Shown piece after piece: positions 1 to 11,355 of a stretch of DNA of 64,000 nt; the stretch's first letter is position 1, and each line of letters starts with the position of its first letter. The notes under the pieces were generated by a model. That model was not told the origin of the DNA. It made no database searches and saw nothing but the letters and a program-made list of their open reading frames with translations. The DNA comes from Phaeosaccion multiseriatum (lineage: Eukaryota > Ochrophyta, other classes), in contig OZ218958.1 of NCBI GenBank assembly GCA_965112735.1, forward strand, positions 2,232,001 through 2,296,000, given 5' to 3'. The position numbers and the translations under genes are program-made.

Positions 1-19
1 GTGTGTGTGGGTGTGTGGG

Positions 20-130
20 GGGGTTGGGTCGGTGGGTGGGTGGGTGGGTCGGTGGGTGGGTGGGTGGGTGGGTGGGTGGGTCGGTGGGTGGGTAGGTGGG
101 TGGGTGGGTGGGTGGGTCGGTGGTTGGGGC
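20..130. repeat. (GGGT)n microsatellite in an eIF5B intron
   Basis: The first ~130 bases are tandem GGGT/GGTC units, followed by further G-rich sequence to about 170. It lies in the intron before the first visible eIF5B exon (acceptor ...cccag at 376). No gene is seen in 1-376 apart from this intron. Confidence 0.9.
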
Positions 131-376
131 TGGGTCGGGGCTGGGTCGGGGCTGGGCGGAGGAGGGGGGAGGAGAGTTAGGAATAGCCCTATGCTTGGCA
201 TGACGAGCTTTACATCACTCTCGAAGGGGAGGTAGACAGAGGTAGCCCTCGCTCTGTCACTGTTTGGTTTGTTTTGTGTATTAATTGATTCGCTCTGCTC
301 TGCCCATATACCCCCACCTGCCCCGCCCCACCCCCCCACCCGCCCTGCCCATACACCTCTACTCTGCCCTGCCCAG

Positions 377-1583
377 CACGTACGCCAACGAGAACAATGT
401 GCGCATCTTCACGGCGGACATCATCTACCACCTCTTCGACCAGGTAGGGGGGTGAGGAGAGAGGGGAGGGAGGAGGGGAGAGGGAAGGGAGAGGAGGGGA
501 GAGAAGAGGAGAGGAGAGGGGGGGAGAAGAGGGAAGAGGAGGGGAGAGAGGAGGAGAGGGGAGGGGAGGGAGAGGAGAGGGGAGGAAGGGGAAGGGAAGA
601 TGGGAGCAGCTGAAGCCATGCTATAGATCTTGTCAGCGGCCGCCCCCTTCCCCTCTCGCATCACTCATGCCCTCGATGTCTGGTGTCTGTTGCCTGCGAA
701 ACCCCTCCGCCGTCCACTGCCATCTTTCCAGTTCACGGCCTACATGGACGGCTTGATGGAGGGGCGGAGGGCTGACGCGGTCAACACGGCGGTGTTCCCG
801 TGTATCGCCAAGGCGCTACCCGAGTTTGTGTTCAACAAGCAGGACCCCATCATTATGGTGAGTCAGTGATGAGTCAGTGGGGCAGTCAGAGGGCAAGGAG
901 AGGCAGTGGGCAAGTCAGAGGGAGGACAGGGAGGCAGGCAGTGAGTGGGGTAGGCATTCGCTGGCGTTCCCTTCCTCTCTCCCTTCCTTCCGTGGCAAGG
1001 CCGCAGCAGTGCAGTGCGCCGACTGAAATATATGCAGAAATTGCAAGCGCACCTCAGTCATGTGCCCTTTGTGCGTTTCTTCCCCACCCCACCTCCTCCT
1101 TCCCTTGCCTGTAGGGCATGGAGGTGATTGAAGGCACGCTGCGAGTGGGCACCCCTCTCTGTATACCCAAGCTGGACGGGCTGGAGATTGGTCGAGTGGC
1201 GTCCATCGAGGTGAACAGCAAGCCCACCGACAAGCTCGCCAAGGGAGCGCAGGGGGCGGTGCGTATCGAGGACGCCAAGGGGGGCTCCACTCTGTGCTTC
1301 GGTAAGCAGTTCGATGACAAGAGCGGGGCCATCTACAGCTCCATCACCAGGGCCTCTATCGATGCACTCAAGCTCAACTTCAGGAGCCAGGTGGGTGGGT
1401 GGATGAGTGGGTGGGTGGGTAGGTGGGTGGGTGGGTAGGTGCGTGGGTGCGTGGGTAGGTGGGTGGGGGAGAGAGTGGGTGTGGTCGGGTGTGGGTGTGG
1501 GTGAGGGTGAGGGGGGGGGGGTTGGGCTTGTTTTCGGTGTAAACTCAGGACACGAGGACCAACTAACACATGGACGGCTTCCT

Positions 1584-1627
<44 letters not shown>

Positions 1628-1715
1628 ACACACGTACACACACACGCACATACAGGTGACGCAAGATGACATGAGGCTTCTGGTGCAGCTCAAGAAGGTC
1701 TTCAACATCCCCTAG
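377..1715 (+). CDS. EIF5B: Translation initiation factor eIF5B, C-terminal exons (5' partial)
   Basis: eIF5B is the GTPase that promotes ribosomal subunit joining in the cytosol. Four exons are visible: 377-443, 732-857, 1115-1390 and 1656-1715. All have GT-AG borders, keep frame across the joins and end at TAG. They encode the end of the third domain (residues RIFTADIIYHLFD), then the second beta-barrel domain (PIIMGMEVIEGTLRVGTPLC, IGRVASIEVN) and the C-terminal helix that contacts eIF1A, ending LVQLKKVFNIP. The GTPase domain and N-terminus must lie upstream of the window. Introns hold a GA-rich tract (450-600), a GGGT tract (1391-1470) and an (AC)n tract (1588-1652). The family match is strong along the whole visible part, and I see no breaks. 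Confidence 0.94.
1588..1652. repeat. (AC)n microsatellite in the last eIF5B intron
   Basis: Almost pure CA dinucleotide repeat ending within a few bases of the acceptor AG at 1655. It therefore takes the place of the usual pyrimidine tract. Confidence 0.9.
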
Positions 1716-2402
1716 TGGTGCCAATACTATGGTGTCGTTGATGTGGTGCCGTTCATGTAGAAGAGATCGATTATTGGTTAAGGTCTAATGAATGAACTGA
1801 TGACCTGCCCGGCGGCTGCTGCTGCTGCTTAGAGCAGGTGCCGTGTGCAGGGGGGTGCAGGGGCTGCTAGAGGAGAGGAGAGAGGCGTGGAATAGAAAGA
1901 CTGGACTGACTCTGTGGGAAAGGAAGGAAGGAGGAAAGGGGGGGCGAAAGGGCGGATCGAAGAAGCATCTATGGAGAGAGCGTCTGTCGTTGAAAGTTCT
2001 TGTCTCCATTAAGATACAGTTAGTATGAAAAATAATTTTGCGATACGAGAAAAATATGAATCTAGTTGGTTTTGCATCTATCTAGTCTAAGTTGAGTCGG
2101 CGCAAGCTTCTCTGTGCCGCCCCCCCCCCCCTTGTAAAAATTGGAAGACCCTGTTGTAAACAAACTCGTGCATCACGTTGAAACGCGCACACGAGTTGCC
2201 AATCTCCCCCCCATATACACATCCCACCCGTGATCTCTAGTGATCTCTACCGTACATATCCGTCTATTGTTTATACATATGTATTGCCCTACCTCGGCCG
2301 TGCCATTAGTCTTCTCAGAGCTCTGTCACGCCGCTTACTGAGAGCTCCCACCTGATTCCTCCTCCTCCTCCTCCTCCTCCTCCTCCTCCTCCTCCTCCCG
2401 CT
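1716..2402. other. Intergenic, convergent 3' ends
   Basis: Spacer between the stop codons of eIF5B (+) and the PX-like gene (-). It contains AT-richer patches around 2020-2080 (possible polyadenylation regions), a C10 run near 2120 and a (TCC)n tract at about 2358-2398 just past the PX-gene stop. I see no gene. Confidence 0.6.
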
Positions 2403-3872
2403 TCATGTCTCCCTCTTCCCCCCCAGGAAGCGCGCGACGGACTCGTGCTTCTCCAAGTCCCCCAGCAAGTCCTTGAGATAGGCGTTGAGGAAGTACGTCT
2501 GGCGCCACAGATACGGCTGCTCCAGGCACCGGAACCACCCGTGTTGCTTCTCCAGAGAAGCCCACGACTCTTGTGAGGTGGCAAAGTCGCTGCGGCCGGC
2601 GAACTGCCGTGCGAAGCACTTCACCTGAGAGAAGCGCCGCCATGCGCGGTAGGAGTCGACCGTTTCGCCGTCTCCATTGTCCACGCAGAGGAGGAAGAGG
2701 TACTCGGCGTGCTGCTGCTTGCGCTTCTCGGCATGGGACACCACACGGAATCCCCCCACCGAGAGCGCCACCACCGTGCCATCTTCATAACTTTTGGTGT
2801 AGACGGTGCTGGTGGTGTTGATGGCCGTACCGGTGACTTTGTAACCGGGGGACAGGTCCAGATTGTGCTCCAGCGTCCGGCACTGCTCGAGCATGTTGAC
2901 AATGGTCTCCATGGCCGAGTAGTCCTCCTCGTCCCTATCGTCCTCGAAGAAGCCAAACAACTCCTCCTCGTCCGTCTCGTCCTCCGTTTCGTACGTATCC
3001 CCCGAGGAGTACCAGCCGTACCCATCGGTGGCCCCCAGGCTGTCCAGGAAGCCCTTGGTGGCCGAGGCCAGAGCGATGGCCGCTTTGTTTTTGTTGCTCA
3101 CGAATGCCGAGGGGATGGCGGCGGCCATGCTGCGGCACCGCTGACGCCCTTGCTCCACCCCCACCACTTGCCCCTCGCCCCCCTCCTCCTCCTCGTCCTC
3201 CTCCTCCTCCTCCTCCTCCTCCTCGTCGTGATCGTTGCTGAGGGTTCTTACTCTCCGTTCCACAACTACGCCCACCGCCGAGTGCTGGCGCCGCGACCGG
3301 CAGCGGTCGGAACCGCCCCCGTACCTTGAGGATCGGTCCACCATGCAAGAAACAGCTCTCTCCGGCCGGGGTGACTCGTCGCCTGCCTCTCCGCTGGTGG
3401 CACCCGAGACGGAGCGAGCCCGCATAGTAGAAGGCGTGTCAGGGTTAGCTGATCCCTTGTCCACCCCCGTCACCACCCCACAGATGATCTCCTGAGGTTG
3501 CGCTTCTTCTTGTAGTGCTCTCTGCTTTGCATTCTTCTGGTCTTCTTCCCGCTGCAGTTTCCTGTTCTCGGCCGAGTTGAGGGAGAGCATGCTTCGGGAC
3601 GTGTGGGAGCTCTGAATACGCTCCACGGCCTCCGCCAAGAGGAGCAGCGTGCCGCCGGTCTGCTGCGCAGGGGGCTCTACCGAGTCGGAGTTGTGCCTCT
3701 GCTGTGCCAGGAACTCCTCCTCCTCCTCTTCCTCCTCCCGATCGAGATCATCCAGTTGTTGCAGCTGCTGCTCCGCCCCGAACTGCTTCCTCGTGCTGAT
3801 GTCGAGGCACACATTTCCTTTGGCAAACTCAGTGAAGCCGGAGGACGCTGGGGCTAGACAGCTTGAAGGCAT
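2403..3872 (-). CDS. PX-domain-like protein with acidic low-complexity tracts
   Basis: Single-exon frame of 489 residues starting at the ATG complementary to 3870-3872 (context aaagaaaATG). The frame is open 63 bases further upstream but has no other ATG there. The N-terminal two thirds look disordered, with runs of Glu near residues 45-52 and 215-235 and many Ser/Arg. The C-terminal ~110 residues resemble a phox-homology (PX) fold: a strand-rich start (GGFRVVSHAEK, YLFLLCVDNGDG), then AWRRFSQVKCFARQF in the place of the RRYSDF motif, and a final helix FLNAYLKDLLGDLEKHE..ARFL. PX domains bind phosphoinositides on endomembranes, so a sorting or trafficking role is possible but inferred. The basic RR pair is present; other lipid-binding residues are unclear. 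It shares a divergent upstream region with the pyrophosphatase gene. Confidence 0.65.
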   Translation of the reverse strand: MPSSCLAPASSGFTEFAKGNVCLDISTRKQFGAEQQLQQLDDLDREEEEEEEEFLAQQRHNSDSVEPPAQQTGGTLLLLAEAVERIQSSHTSRSMLSLNSAENRKLQREEDQKNAKQRALQEEAQPQEIICGVVTGVDKGSANPDTPSTMRARSVSGATSGEAGDESPRPERAVSCMVDRSSRYGGGSDRCRSRRQHSAVGVVVERRVRTLSNDHDEEEEEEEEEDEEEEGGEGQVVGVEQGRQRCRSMAAAIPSAFVSNKNKAAIALASATKGFLDSLGATDGYGWYSSGDTYETEDETDEEELFGFFEDDRDEEDYSAMETIVNMLEQCRTLEHNLDLSPGYKVTGTAINTTSTVYTKSYEDGTVVALSVGGFRVVSHAEKRKQQHAEYLFLLCVDNGDGETVDSYRAWRRFSQVKCFARQFAGRSDFATSQESWASLEKQHGWFRCLEQPYLWRQTYFLNAYLKDLLGDLEKHESVARFLGGKRET

Positions 3873-4624
3873 TTTCTTTGGGGAAGTACGTCGTCGTTCC
3901 CGACTCCCAAAAAACAACAACAGAACCTCTAGCAAACTGCCGCTCCTCGCCGAGTGAGTACCTACGGCCCTCTCTTGTGGGGATCCTGGTCTCTGTATAG
4001 TTTGCTTTCTATGTAAAGCTGGGTTACGTTGACCAGATGACTAGTACCTCGTGTCCCGTGACTGGAGGGATCTGGATGACGAAGGAAGTTACGCTTCATG
4101 TTGGAGTGCGTTTGCAATTTTCTTTTTTCATTTTTAATCCAAAAAACAAAAAAAAACAACCACGACTAGATTTCGATGTCCACGTAATCACTGCCGCCGC
4201 CCCCCTCTCCCTTTTTTATTTTTCTTCTTCTTCTTCCCTTCTCCTATTGCTTTCTAACGCGTGAGCATGGGGGTCCTCGGGCTTGCGTAAGAGGCAAACC
4301 CACACGCACGCAAACACGCGAACGCATACACACACGCACACACACAAACGCGCACGCACTCACACACCCACTTCCCGCACTCACTCACTCACGAAAGAGA
4401 GCATCCACGTATGCGGGGCCTCAACATAGGAGGCACATCCACCCTACCAACTATGTTTCACGCCTACTTACTTACTTATTTCCGCCCCATCCTGGTTAGA
4501 CAGGTTCTCAAAAGGGAGAGGGGAAGGAGGAATGGGGGGTCTTGGGTAAAATCAATGACTTATTACTGCCACCCAAATCCCGGCGAAAACCCCACCTGCA
4601 CACGTACACACACACAAAAGCGCA
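3873..4624. promoter_or_regulatory. Divergent promoter region, PX-like gene / pyrophosphatase
   Basis: 752 bases between two divergent start codons. It contains an AT-rich stretch (4110-4250) and an (AC)n-like tract (4310-4370). No TATA box or other defined element can be assigned with confidence. Confidence 0.45.
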
Positions 4625-6326
4625 ATGGCGGCCATGCAAGAGGTTATGGATGTTGTCGCTCCAGAGGGATCCCCCGCGAGGAGTCGCAGCAGGTCGCCCA
4701 GCAACATGCCCGGCAAGAAGAACCTGAGGTGAGAAGAGGACGGCCAGAAAGCTCGGGCCAACGCGATACTTACCCCCTTGCTCTCTCCCCCTCCTCCTCC
4801 TCCTCCTCGTCCTCCTCCACCTTGTTGCCGATGCCTCCCCCCAGCTCGTCTAGCTTGAAAGAGATGGGAATCAAGTCCGAAAATAGCAGTGGCAGCCTCA
4901 ACTTGGTGCACATGGGAGAAGAGGGCACGAAAGAGTATCGCATGAAGCATGTCATGGTGGACCATGCCCACGACGAGCGCGTCGTGTCTGCATGGCACGA
5001 TATCCCCCTCTACGTACTGGACGAGGAGACGAACAAGCCTACGGGCGTGCTCAACTTTGTGTGCGAGATCCCGCGGTGCAGCAGGAAAAAGTACGAGATT
5101 GCCACCACGGAGCCGGGCAACCCTATCAAGCAGGACGAGAAGAAGGGTAAGCTGCGAGAGGTGAGTACGGGGAGGAGCCTGCAAGAGAGAGGAGGGGGGG
5201 GGGGGGGGCGATGAAAGACCCGGCTTGCTTGTCAAGTGCCGCGCTTAAATTGAATGCGTGGCCGAGTCGACTCCGTGCGAGGCCCGACCCTCCCCAGCCC
5301 TTCCCTCCCCCGAAGAAACACCAAAAAGGACGTTACTCACAAACCAATCAATGTATTCTCTCTCTCTGTCTCTCTCTCTCTCTTCGTCTCTGTCTCCCCC
5401 TCTCTCTCCTTCTCATCTCTCTCTCTCCCTCTCTTTCGTTCTTTTCTTTCTTTCTCCTCCCCCTCCCCCCCTCTCTCGCTGGCAGTTCTCCAAGGGAGAC
5501 GTGTACTTTAACTACGGCTGCTTCCCCCGCACATGGGAGGACCCCGACCACCAGCACCCAGACACAGGCTTCAAGGGAGACAACGACCCCCTCGACGTGT
5601 GCGAGATTGGCATGCGCATCATTGCCACAGGGGACGTTCGGCAAGTCAAGGTGCTGGGGGTGCTTGCCATGATCGACGAGGGAGAAACCGACTGGAAGGT
5701 TATCGTCATAGATGTGGACGATAGGTGAGAGAGAGCGGGGGAGAGGGAGAGGAGAGAGCGGGGGAGAGGGAGAGGAGAAAGCGGGGGAGAGGGAGAGGGA
5801 GTAGGGAGGGGGAGAGAGAGAGAGGGAGCGGGGGAGAGGGAGAGGGAGGGGGAGAGAGAGGGAGGAGAGAGGGGGGGGCTGGGGAGAGAAGGGGGGAGGG
5901 GGAGAGCTTTGAGCTTTGGCAATGCAAGCAGTGTCTATCACCTGCTGCTCCTCCAGCTTGCCCGCCGACGGCCCCCGCCTGGTTCTCACCCATACTTCAT
6001 CCATGCATATTCGTTTCTTTATGTAGCTCTCTCTCTCTCTCTCCATCTCGTCTGCCCGAGCTGAGCACACACTCCCACCCCTCCCCCTCTCTCCCCCTTC
6101 CCCCGTCCATCTTGGACAGGTGGGCACCGGAGCTGAATGACGTGGAGGACCTGGAGAGGCTCCTCCCTGGTGTGGTTTCGACTGTGCGGGAGTGGTTCAG
6201 GACTTACAAAATCACAGACGGAAAGCCCCCCAACGAGTTTGCTCTCGGCGAGAGGTGTATGCCCGCGAAATACGCACAAAAGGTGAGAGAGAGAGAGAGA
6301 GAGAGGGAGGGAGGGAGGGAGGCAGA

Positions 6327-6369
<43 letters not shown>

Positions 6370-7114
6370 GGGAGAGGCGGGAGAAGGCTGGGGGCGGAGC
6401 AGAGTCAGTAAAGTTTGGGGGGGGGGTGAGGGGGTGAAGAACCCAAACATACATACATGGCACCTGCCTTGGACTTTCCTTCGGGAGTGAACCAGCCCGG
6501 CCTAGATCCGTGTTTCTTGTGAGTCCCCACCCCACCCCACCCCACCCCACCCCACCCCATCCCTAAGAACTAAATAGCCTACTCTCGAGTGTGGGAGACG
6601 AGTGGGAGAGGAGAGATAGCACCAACGCCTCCCTTTCCCCCTTCTTGTCGGGCAGGCAGGCCTCATCCTGAATCCCAAACCCCTGTCCTCTCCCCCTCTC
6701 CCCCCCCTCCCCCGCGTGTTGGTGTACCTGTCCTCCCCGGCTACATGCATACATACATATATACGTACATACGTACATACACACATACATACATACATCA
6801 TACATACATACATACATACACACATACATACATCACGTACATGCATACATGCATACATACATACATACATACACACATACATACATACATACATACATAC
6901 ATACATACGTACATACATGCAGGTAATCCTGGAGTGCCACCAGTCGTGGAGGGCGCTTGTTGGGTTGGCGACGACGGGTGGTGAGGTGCCAAAGAACCTT
7001 TCCGTGTCGAAGCTCACAGAGCTCTTGGCGGAGCTCGAGCCCGAGGCATCGCTGTTCAAGGACACCGACAGCGAGGATGGGAATGAGGACTTCCCCACAT
7101 CACTGGTGGTGTGA
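4625..7114 (+). CDS. Soluble inorganic pyrophosphatase (family I)
   Basis: Hydrolyses pyrophosphate to phosphate using Mg2+, pulling biosynthetic reactions forward. Five exons: 4625-4728, 4845-5160, 5486-5724, 6120-6282 and 6923-7114. All have GT-AG borders, phases match, and together they give 337 residues, close to other eukaryotic family I enzymes. The signature DNDPLDVCE (Asp about 172, 174 and 177) carries the metal ligands. [20 protein letters not shown] and VIVIDVDDR follow the family order, and [15 protein letters not shown] is the usual C-terminal block. The first ~35 residues (Arg/Ser-rich) are not part of the catalytic fold; they could be a targeting sequence, but the pattern is not decisive. 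Introns carry GA-, CATA- and CCCCA-type repeats. Confidence 0.96.
6740..6921. repeat. (CATA)n microsatellite abutting the last pyrophosphatase acceptor
   Basis: Tandem CATA/CATG tetranucleotides running right up to the acceptor AG at 6921-6922. The intron has no clear pyrimidine tract. Confidence 0.9.
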
Positions 7115-7127
7115 GGACATGTGCCTG

Positions 7128-7195
<68 letters not shown>

Positions 7196-7330
7196 TTCTG
7201 TCTGTCTGTCTGTCTGTCTCCGTTTGTTATAGATACGTGCTTCCCCACCCACATCCACTGGTCGAGTGGGTGGGTGGTGGCGTGAGAGCCTTGGGATCCG
7301 CCCGTGTGAAAGTGGGGTTGCGGTGCCGGG

Positions 7331-7361
<31 letters not shown>

Positions 7362-7828
7362 GAGGGAGAGAGAGAGGGAGGGAGAGAGAGAGGGAGGGAG
7401 AGAGAGGGAGGGAGAGAGAGAGTTACATCTTCTCCAGTTCCCTCATTTACAAGTTCCGGTCAGCGCCCAAGACAGACGAGAGAAGGAGGACTTTGCCCAA
7501 TCCCCTTCTTCCATCCGTACTAGAGATTTGGGGTGGGAAAGAAAGAAAAGCTTTTTCGGTCTTCCTTCCTTACTCCGTGTCGTGTGTGTGTGCACAGAGA
7601 GAGAGAGAGAGTGGGAGGGACGAGGCACAATACGAGACCCCCGCCCCCCAAAAGACTGTTGCGTACACGGGTACTAAATGTAATAGAGGAGTGCATACCT
7701 AACCGCTACTGACTTGTGTTCATTCACTCAAAAGAACACAACCGAACCATATGCACGTGATGCAATCCTACCCCCCTCCTTCCTCACCGCCCCGTGGAGC
7801 TAGCCAAGTGGTCTGTCTTGTCTCTACA
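7115..7828. other. Intergenic, convergent 3' ends
   Basis: Contains (TGTC)n at 7131-7218 directly after the pyrophosphatase stop and a (GA)n tract at 7330-7423. Nothing coding recognised. Confidence 0.6.
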
Positions 7829-10016
7829 TCAACCTTTGGGCTTTGGCTTGCTGTAGAGCTGCCCAATGGTCTCCCTGAGGCGCTGTGCCTTGGCCTGCAG
7901 CATCTCTGGCACTCCGTAGCTCTCCTTGCTCCGCGTCTCCTCCGACAACCCGCCCTTCCCTCCCGCCCCCTGCAAGAATTGCTTCTCAGTCTTGCCGAAG
8001 CCCCCCTCCGACGGCACCCCCTCTTCCCCCCCCTGCCCGACCCCGAGTCTCCTCTCTGCTGCGGCAATCATCATTCTCCTCCGAGCCTCGCTGAGGTCGT
8101 GGTCGGGGGGCAGTCTCGCGCCGCGACTCTGGCTGCGGCTCCTTGGGGGGTCGCCCTCGCTCCCGCCCCCCACCCTTGGTGCCATCCGAGCCTGCTGCCT
8201 GCCCTGTCGCTTGGGCCCTGTCCCATCCGAGCTGCCCTTTGCAGACGCAGCAGCAGTTGGTGATACAAAAGCAGCGGCGGCCAAGGATGGCTGTGGCTCG
8301 GACGTGCCGTTGCCGGACTCACCCATACCCCTTTTGCCCCCGCCCTTGCTGCTGCTCCGCTTCTTCCTCCTCCTAATCCTCCTCCTCCTCCTGCTACTGC
8401 TCACGCCACTACCGCCTCCATCGCTGCTGCTGCTGCTATCGCCGCCGACGCCGCCACCGCTACTGCTACTACCTCTTCTCGTTGGATAAAGCTTGTCCAG
8501 CTGAGCAGGCGCTGCGTCCTCCTCCTCCTCCTCCTCCTCCTCCTCTTCCTCCTCTTTCATCTCCTCCTTAGTCTCCCCGCTCCCCTGCCCGTGTGTACTG
8601 TTCCAAAAGGAGTCGTCCTCGTCCCGGGACTCTGCTCCAGCGTAGGGCCGTACACCCCCCGAGCCCCCCGGCGCTCCGCCACCCCGCGCAACAGCAGCAG
8701 CAAAAGCAGGAGCTTCCTTGCGACGCCCGCCGCGCCCTCCTCGCCCACCCCGCTTCGCCAAGCGCTTGCGTGGAGAAGTCGAGGCCGCTCGTGGAGGCGG
8801 GCGAGAAGGCTCTTCTTCACCTTCCCCTCCTTGGGCCCCTTTTTGGGCTTCCCGCGCGGCGGCTATTAGCGACTGTATCGCGACTGCTTTTCGAGAGGCG
8901 CGACCCTTCGCTGCCACCGACTTGGAGCGGCGTCGATGGAGCACCAGCAGCGGAGCCGACCCCGGCCCACTGCCACGAGCAGCAGCACCAGCACCACGGG
9001 CCCCAGTGTGCCGCACAACATTGGAACTCTCACCGCTCTCGGCCTCCTCCTCTCCACCAGCCCCCCGCCCGGTCTCCCAATACAGCTCCGCCTGCTGCGC
9101 CATGTCGGGAGCGTCTCCTCCGTCGCCTCCTCCATCGAGAGCCTCTTCCAACAGGGTGAGGATCTGCAGCCGTGTGCCCGGCCCCACCTTGGGCCCTACC
9201 ACATCGCAAGCCTGGAGCTTGTTACGGTCCTCTGCCAGTACATCCGCGCCGTACCCGAGCAGGAGCCTGACGCACTCCACGTGCCCTCCCACGGCCGCAA
9301 GGTGCAGAGGTGTCCTCTCATTGACAGCCCTGCTGTGCACAAGGTTCCCGTCCTCCTCGAGCAGCAGGCCTGCGGTGTCGTCCTGACCCCTCGCGCTCGC
9401 CGTGTGCAGCGGGGTGTAGCCTTTCCAGTCCACAGCAGAGGCAATACCAGGTGGGTGCGTAAGAAGGCGTGGATGGGCCCGGCACCAGCAAAGAAGCAGC
9501 TTTGTAACCTCAACCCTCCCATACCCACACGCGTAGTGTAGAGCTGTTTGCGCCCGGGTGGTTCCCTTCCACACGCTTGTCCCGGCGTCGAGCAACACGT
9601 CAGCAACATCTGCGTGCCCTCCCTCAGATGCCGCGTGAAGGGGACTGCACCCGAGGTCGTCTGTGATGCCCACATCCGCTCCAAACTCCAGGAGAGTCTT
9701 GACCGCCGCGACCTGGCCCTGCGAGCGAGAACAAACATCAACAAAAGGGACATAACAGAAAAAAGTCTCATGACAAAAGCTCCGCAAGTTTGGCTCTGAC
9801 ATTTCCAACAGCAGCCCCCCATGCACCGCATACCATTGCGCTGGCGATGATAAGGACGGAGCATCCGCGGGGGTCCTTCTGATTTGGGTCCTCTCCCTCT
9901 CCCAGGCGCTGCCGGAGCGCATTCACCTCCCCCCGCTCGGCCAGCACGTGCAAGGGACTCAAGTCCTTCTTCAGAATCCCTGTACTGTTGAAGGCCATGG
10001 CGCCCTGCTGCTCCAT
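7829..10016 (-). CDS. Ankyrin-repeat protein with long basic/serine-rich tail
   Basis: Two exons on the minus strand: 10016-9834 and 9718-7829 (acceptor ..ctcgcag), joining to 690 residues. The ATG at 10016 is the first in frame. About five to six ankyrin repeats occupy residues ~20-235, for example SPLHAASEGGHADVADVLLDAG, TPLHTASARGQDDTAGLLLE and TPLHLAAVGGHVECVRLLLGYGADV. From ~240 to the end the chain is low-complexity: Gly/Ser/Lys/Arg-rich with a run of Glu and RRRRRIRRRKKR-type basic clusters that could act as nuclear localisation signals (inference). It ends in a short coil (LQAKAQRLRETIGQLYS). One copy of the interspersed motif lies inside the coding sequence near 8250, read as VSPTAA. 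The partner and process are unknown. Confidence 0.85.
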
Positions 10017-10171
10017 CGCAAACACAAATAACAATCGGAAATCGGAAGAGGGAAGAGCCTCTCCAGGAGATGCAACCAAACCGACGGGGGGGTTGGCCGG
10101 TGAGAAAACAAAACTCGAGTCTTCTTTACTATTACCACACCAGCCCGCTAGGACAGCTCTCTGGATTTGAA
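10017..10171. promoter_or_regulatory. Short divergent promoter
   Basis: 155 bases between the start codons of the ankyrin gene (-) and the EF-hand gene (+), so the two transcripts must share or overlap promoters. No specific box identified. Confidence 0.5.
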
Positions 10172-10510
10172 ATGAGTAATAAAGTGGCTCGCCAGCAGCT
10201 GCAAATCCGCCAAGTGTTTGACTCCTTCCGCGAGGGGAAGAACTTCCTGGACAGGCAAGACGTGCAGTACGCCGCCTCCACGCTGCTCGGCTCGAGGCCG
10301 ACGAAGGTGAGACCCTATTTCCCCCCCTCTCCCTTCTTCTCTCCCTCTCTTGCTGCTCTTCCTCCTGTTTGGAGGGTAGTCCTCTCTCTCTCTTCTCTCT
10401 CCCCTGTTTCGAGGGTTGTTTCCCCCTAAAGCCCCTCGCTCCCCTGTTTGGAGGGTACTCCTATCTGTCTCAGTTCCCCTCTCTCCCCTTCCCATGCTTT
10501 GTAGTGTACT

Positions 10511-10562
<52 letters not shown>

Positions 10563-10685
10563 GCTTGCGGTCCTGTCCCCCTCTTTCAACTTTTTTCTTC
10601 TTTTCTCTCTTGCTCGCTGTTTTCTCCCCTGAACTGTTTCTCCTCCTCCTCCTCCTGCTGCTGATGCTGCTGCTGCTGCTGCTGC

Positions 10686-10746
<61 letters not shown>

Positions 10747-11355
10747 GGTGTTGTTGCCAATAGCATGAAGTGGGGCGGTGGTTGGGAATGGCAGGGGAAG
10801 AACGAATGCGCACTACGGAGGGACTGACTGAGGACGCACCAGAAGGGCTGACCTTGGAAGAGTTTAGCGGCATCATGGCCCGACAGATGGAGGCAGTAGA
10901 CGACAGAGAGGTAAGGCAGAGGCCTCTAGGGTTAAAAGTGTCCCCCCTCCCCCTTACTTCCTGACTTGATTTGGTGCTCCCGAACCCCCCTCGCTCTCTT
11001 CCCACAGGAGTTGCGCCACATATTCCAGGCGTTCGACGTGGGCTGTCGCGGCTTCATCACCCTACCCGACTTGCAGCGCGTCATGGCGGAGGTGTTTCCC
11101 TCCATGCCGCTGCGGCGAGTGGCGCAGCTCTTCGTGGCCGCAGATACAGAAGGGGCCGGTCGGGTGAGTGCAGACAGCAGTGATCGGGGGGCGGGAATGT
11201 CCTCCCTCTCCCTCGACTCGTCTCAGTCCTCCAAACTTGCCTTCTTGGGTATGTGACCCTGCCTCACACCCACCCAATGCGCACAATCTCCCCCCCACCG
11301 TCACGTCCAGATCGGATATCATCGCTTCGAACAGCTGATGAGGATACCCATGTGA
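10172..11355 (+). CDS. EF-hand protein, EFCAB11-like
   Basis: Four exons: 10172-10306, 10764-10910, 11008-11163 and 11311-11355. GT-AG borders, phases agree, 160 residues. The pattern is that of the small EFCAB11 family (about 160 residues): RQVFDSFREGKNFLDRQDVQ, GLTLEEFSGIMARQM, ELRHIFQAFDVGCRGFITLP and the final loop ADTEGAGR..GYHRFEQLM. Four EF-hand-like helix pairs are arranged as in centrin/calmodulin, but the loops are degenerate: DVGCRGF lacks several acidic ligands, so calcium binding is doubtful for most sites. Relatives are common in ciliated organisms; function is poorly known. Intron 1 contains CT and (TTG)n repeats. Confidence 0.8.
10686..10748. repeat. (TTG)n microsatellite in intron 1 of the EF-hand gene
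   Basis: About 21 perfect TTG units lying just before the acceptor at 10763, preceded by CTG/CTC triplets and by (CT)n at 10513-10559. Confidence 0.95.

Noticed and set aside
2709-3329. 206-residue plus-strand frame opposite the PX-like gene
   Set aside because: Antisense shadow containing poly-Leu from the Glu codons of the real gene.
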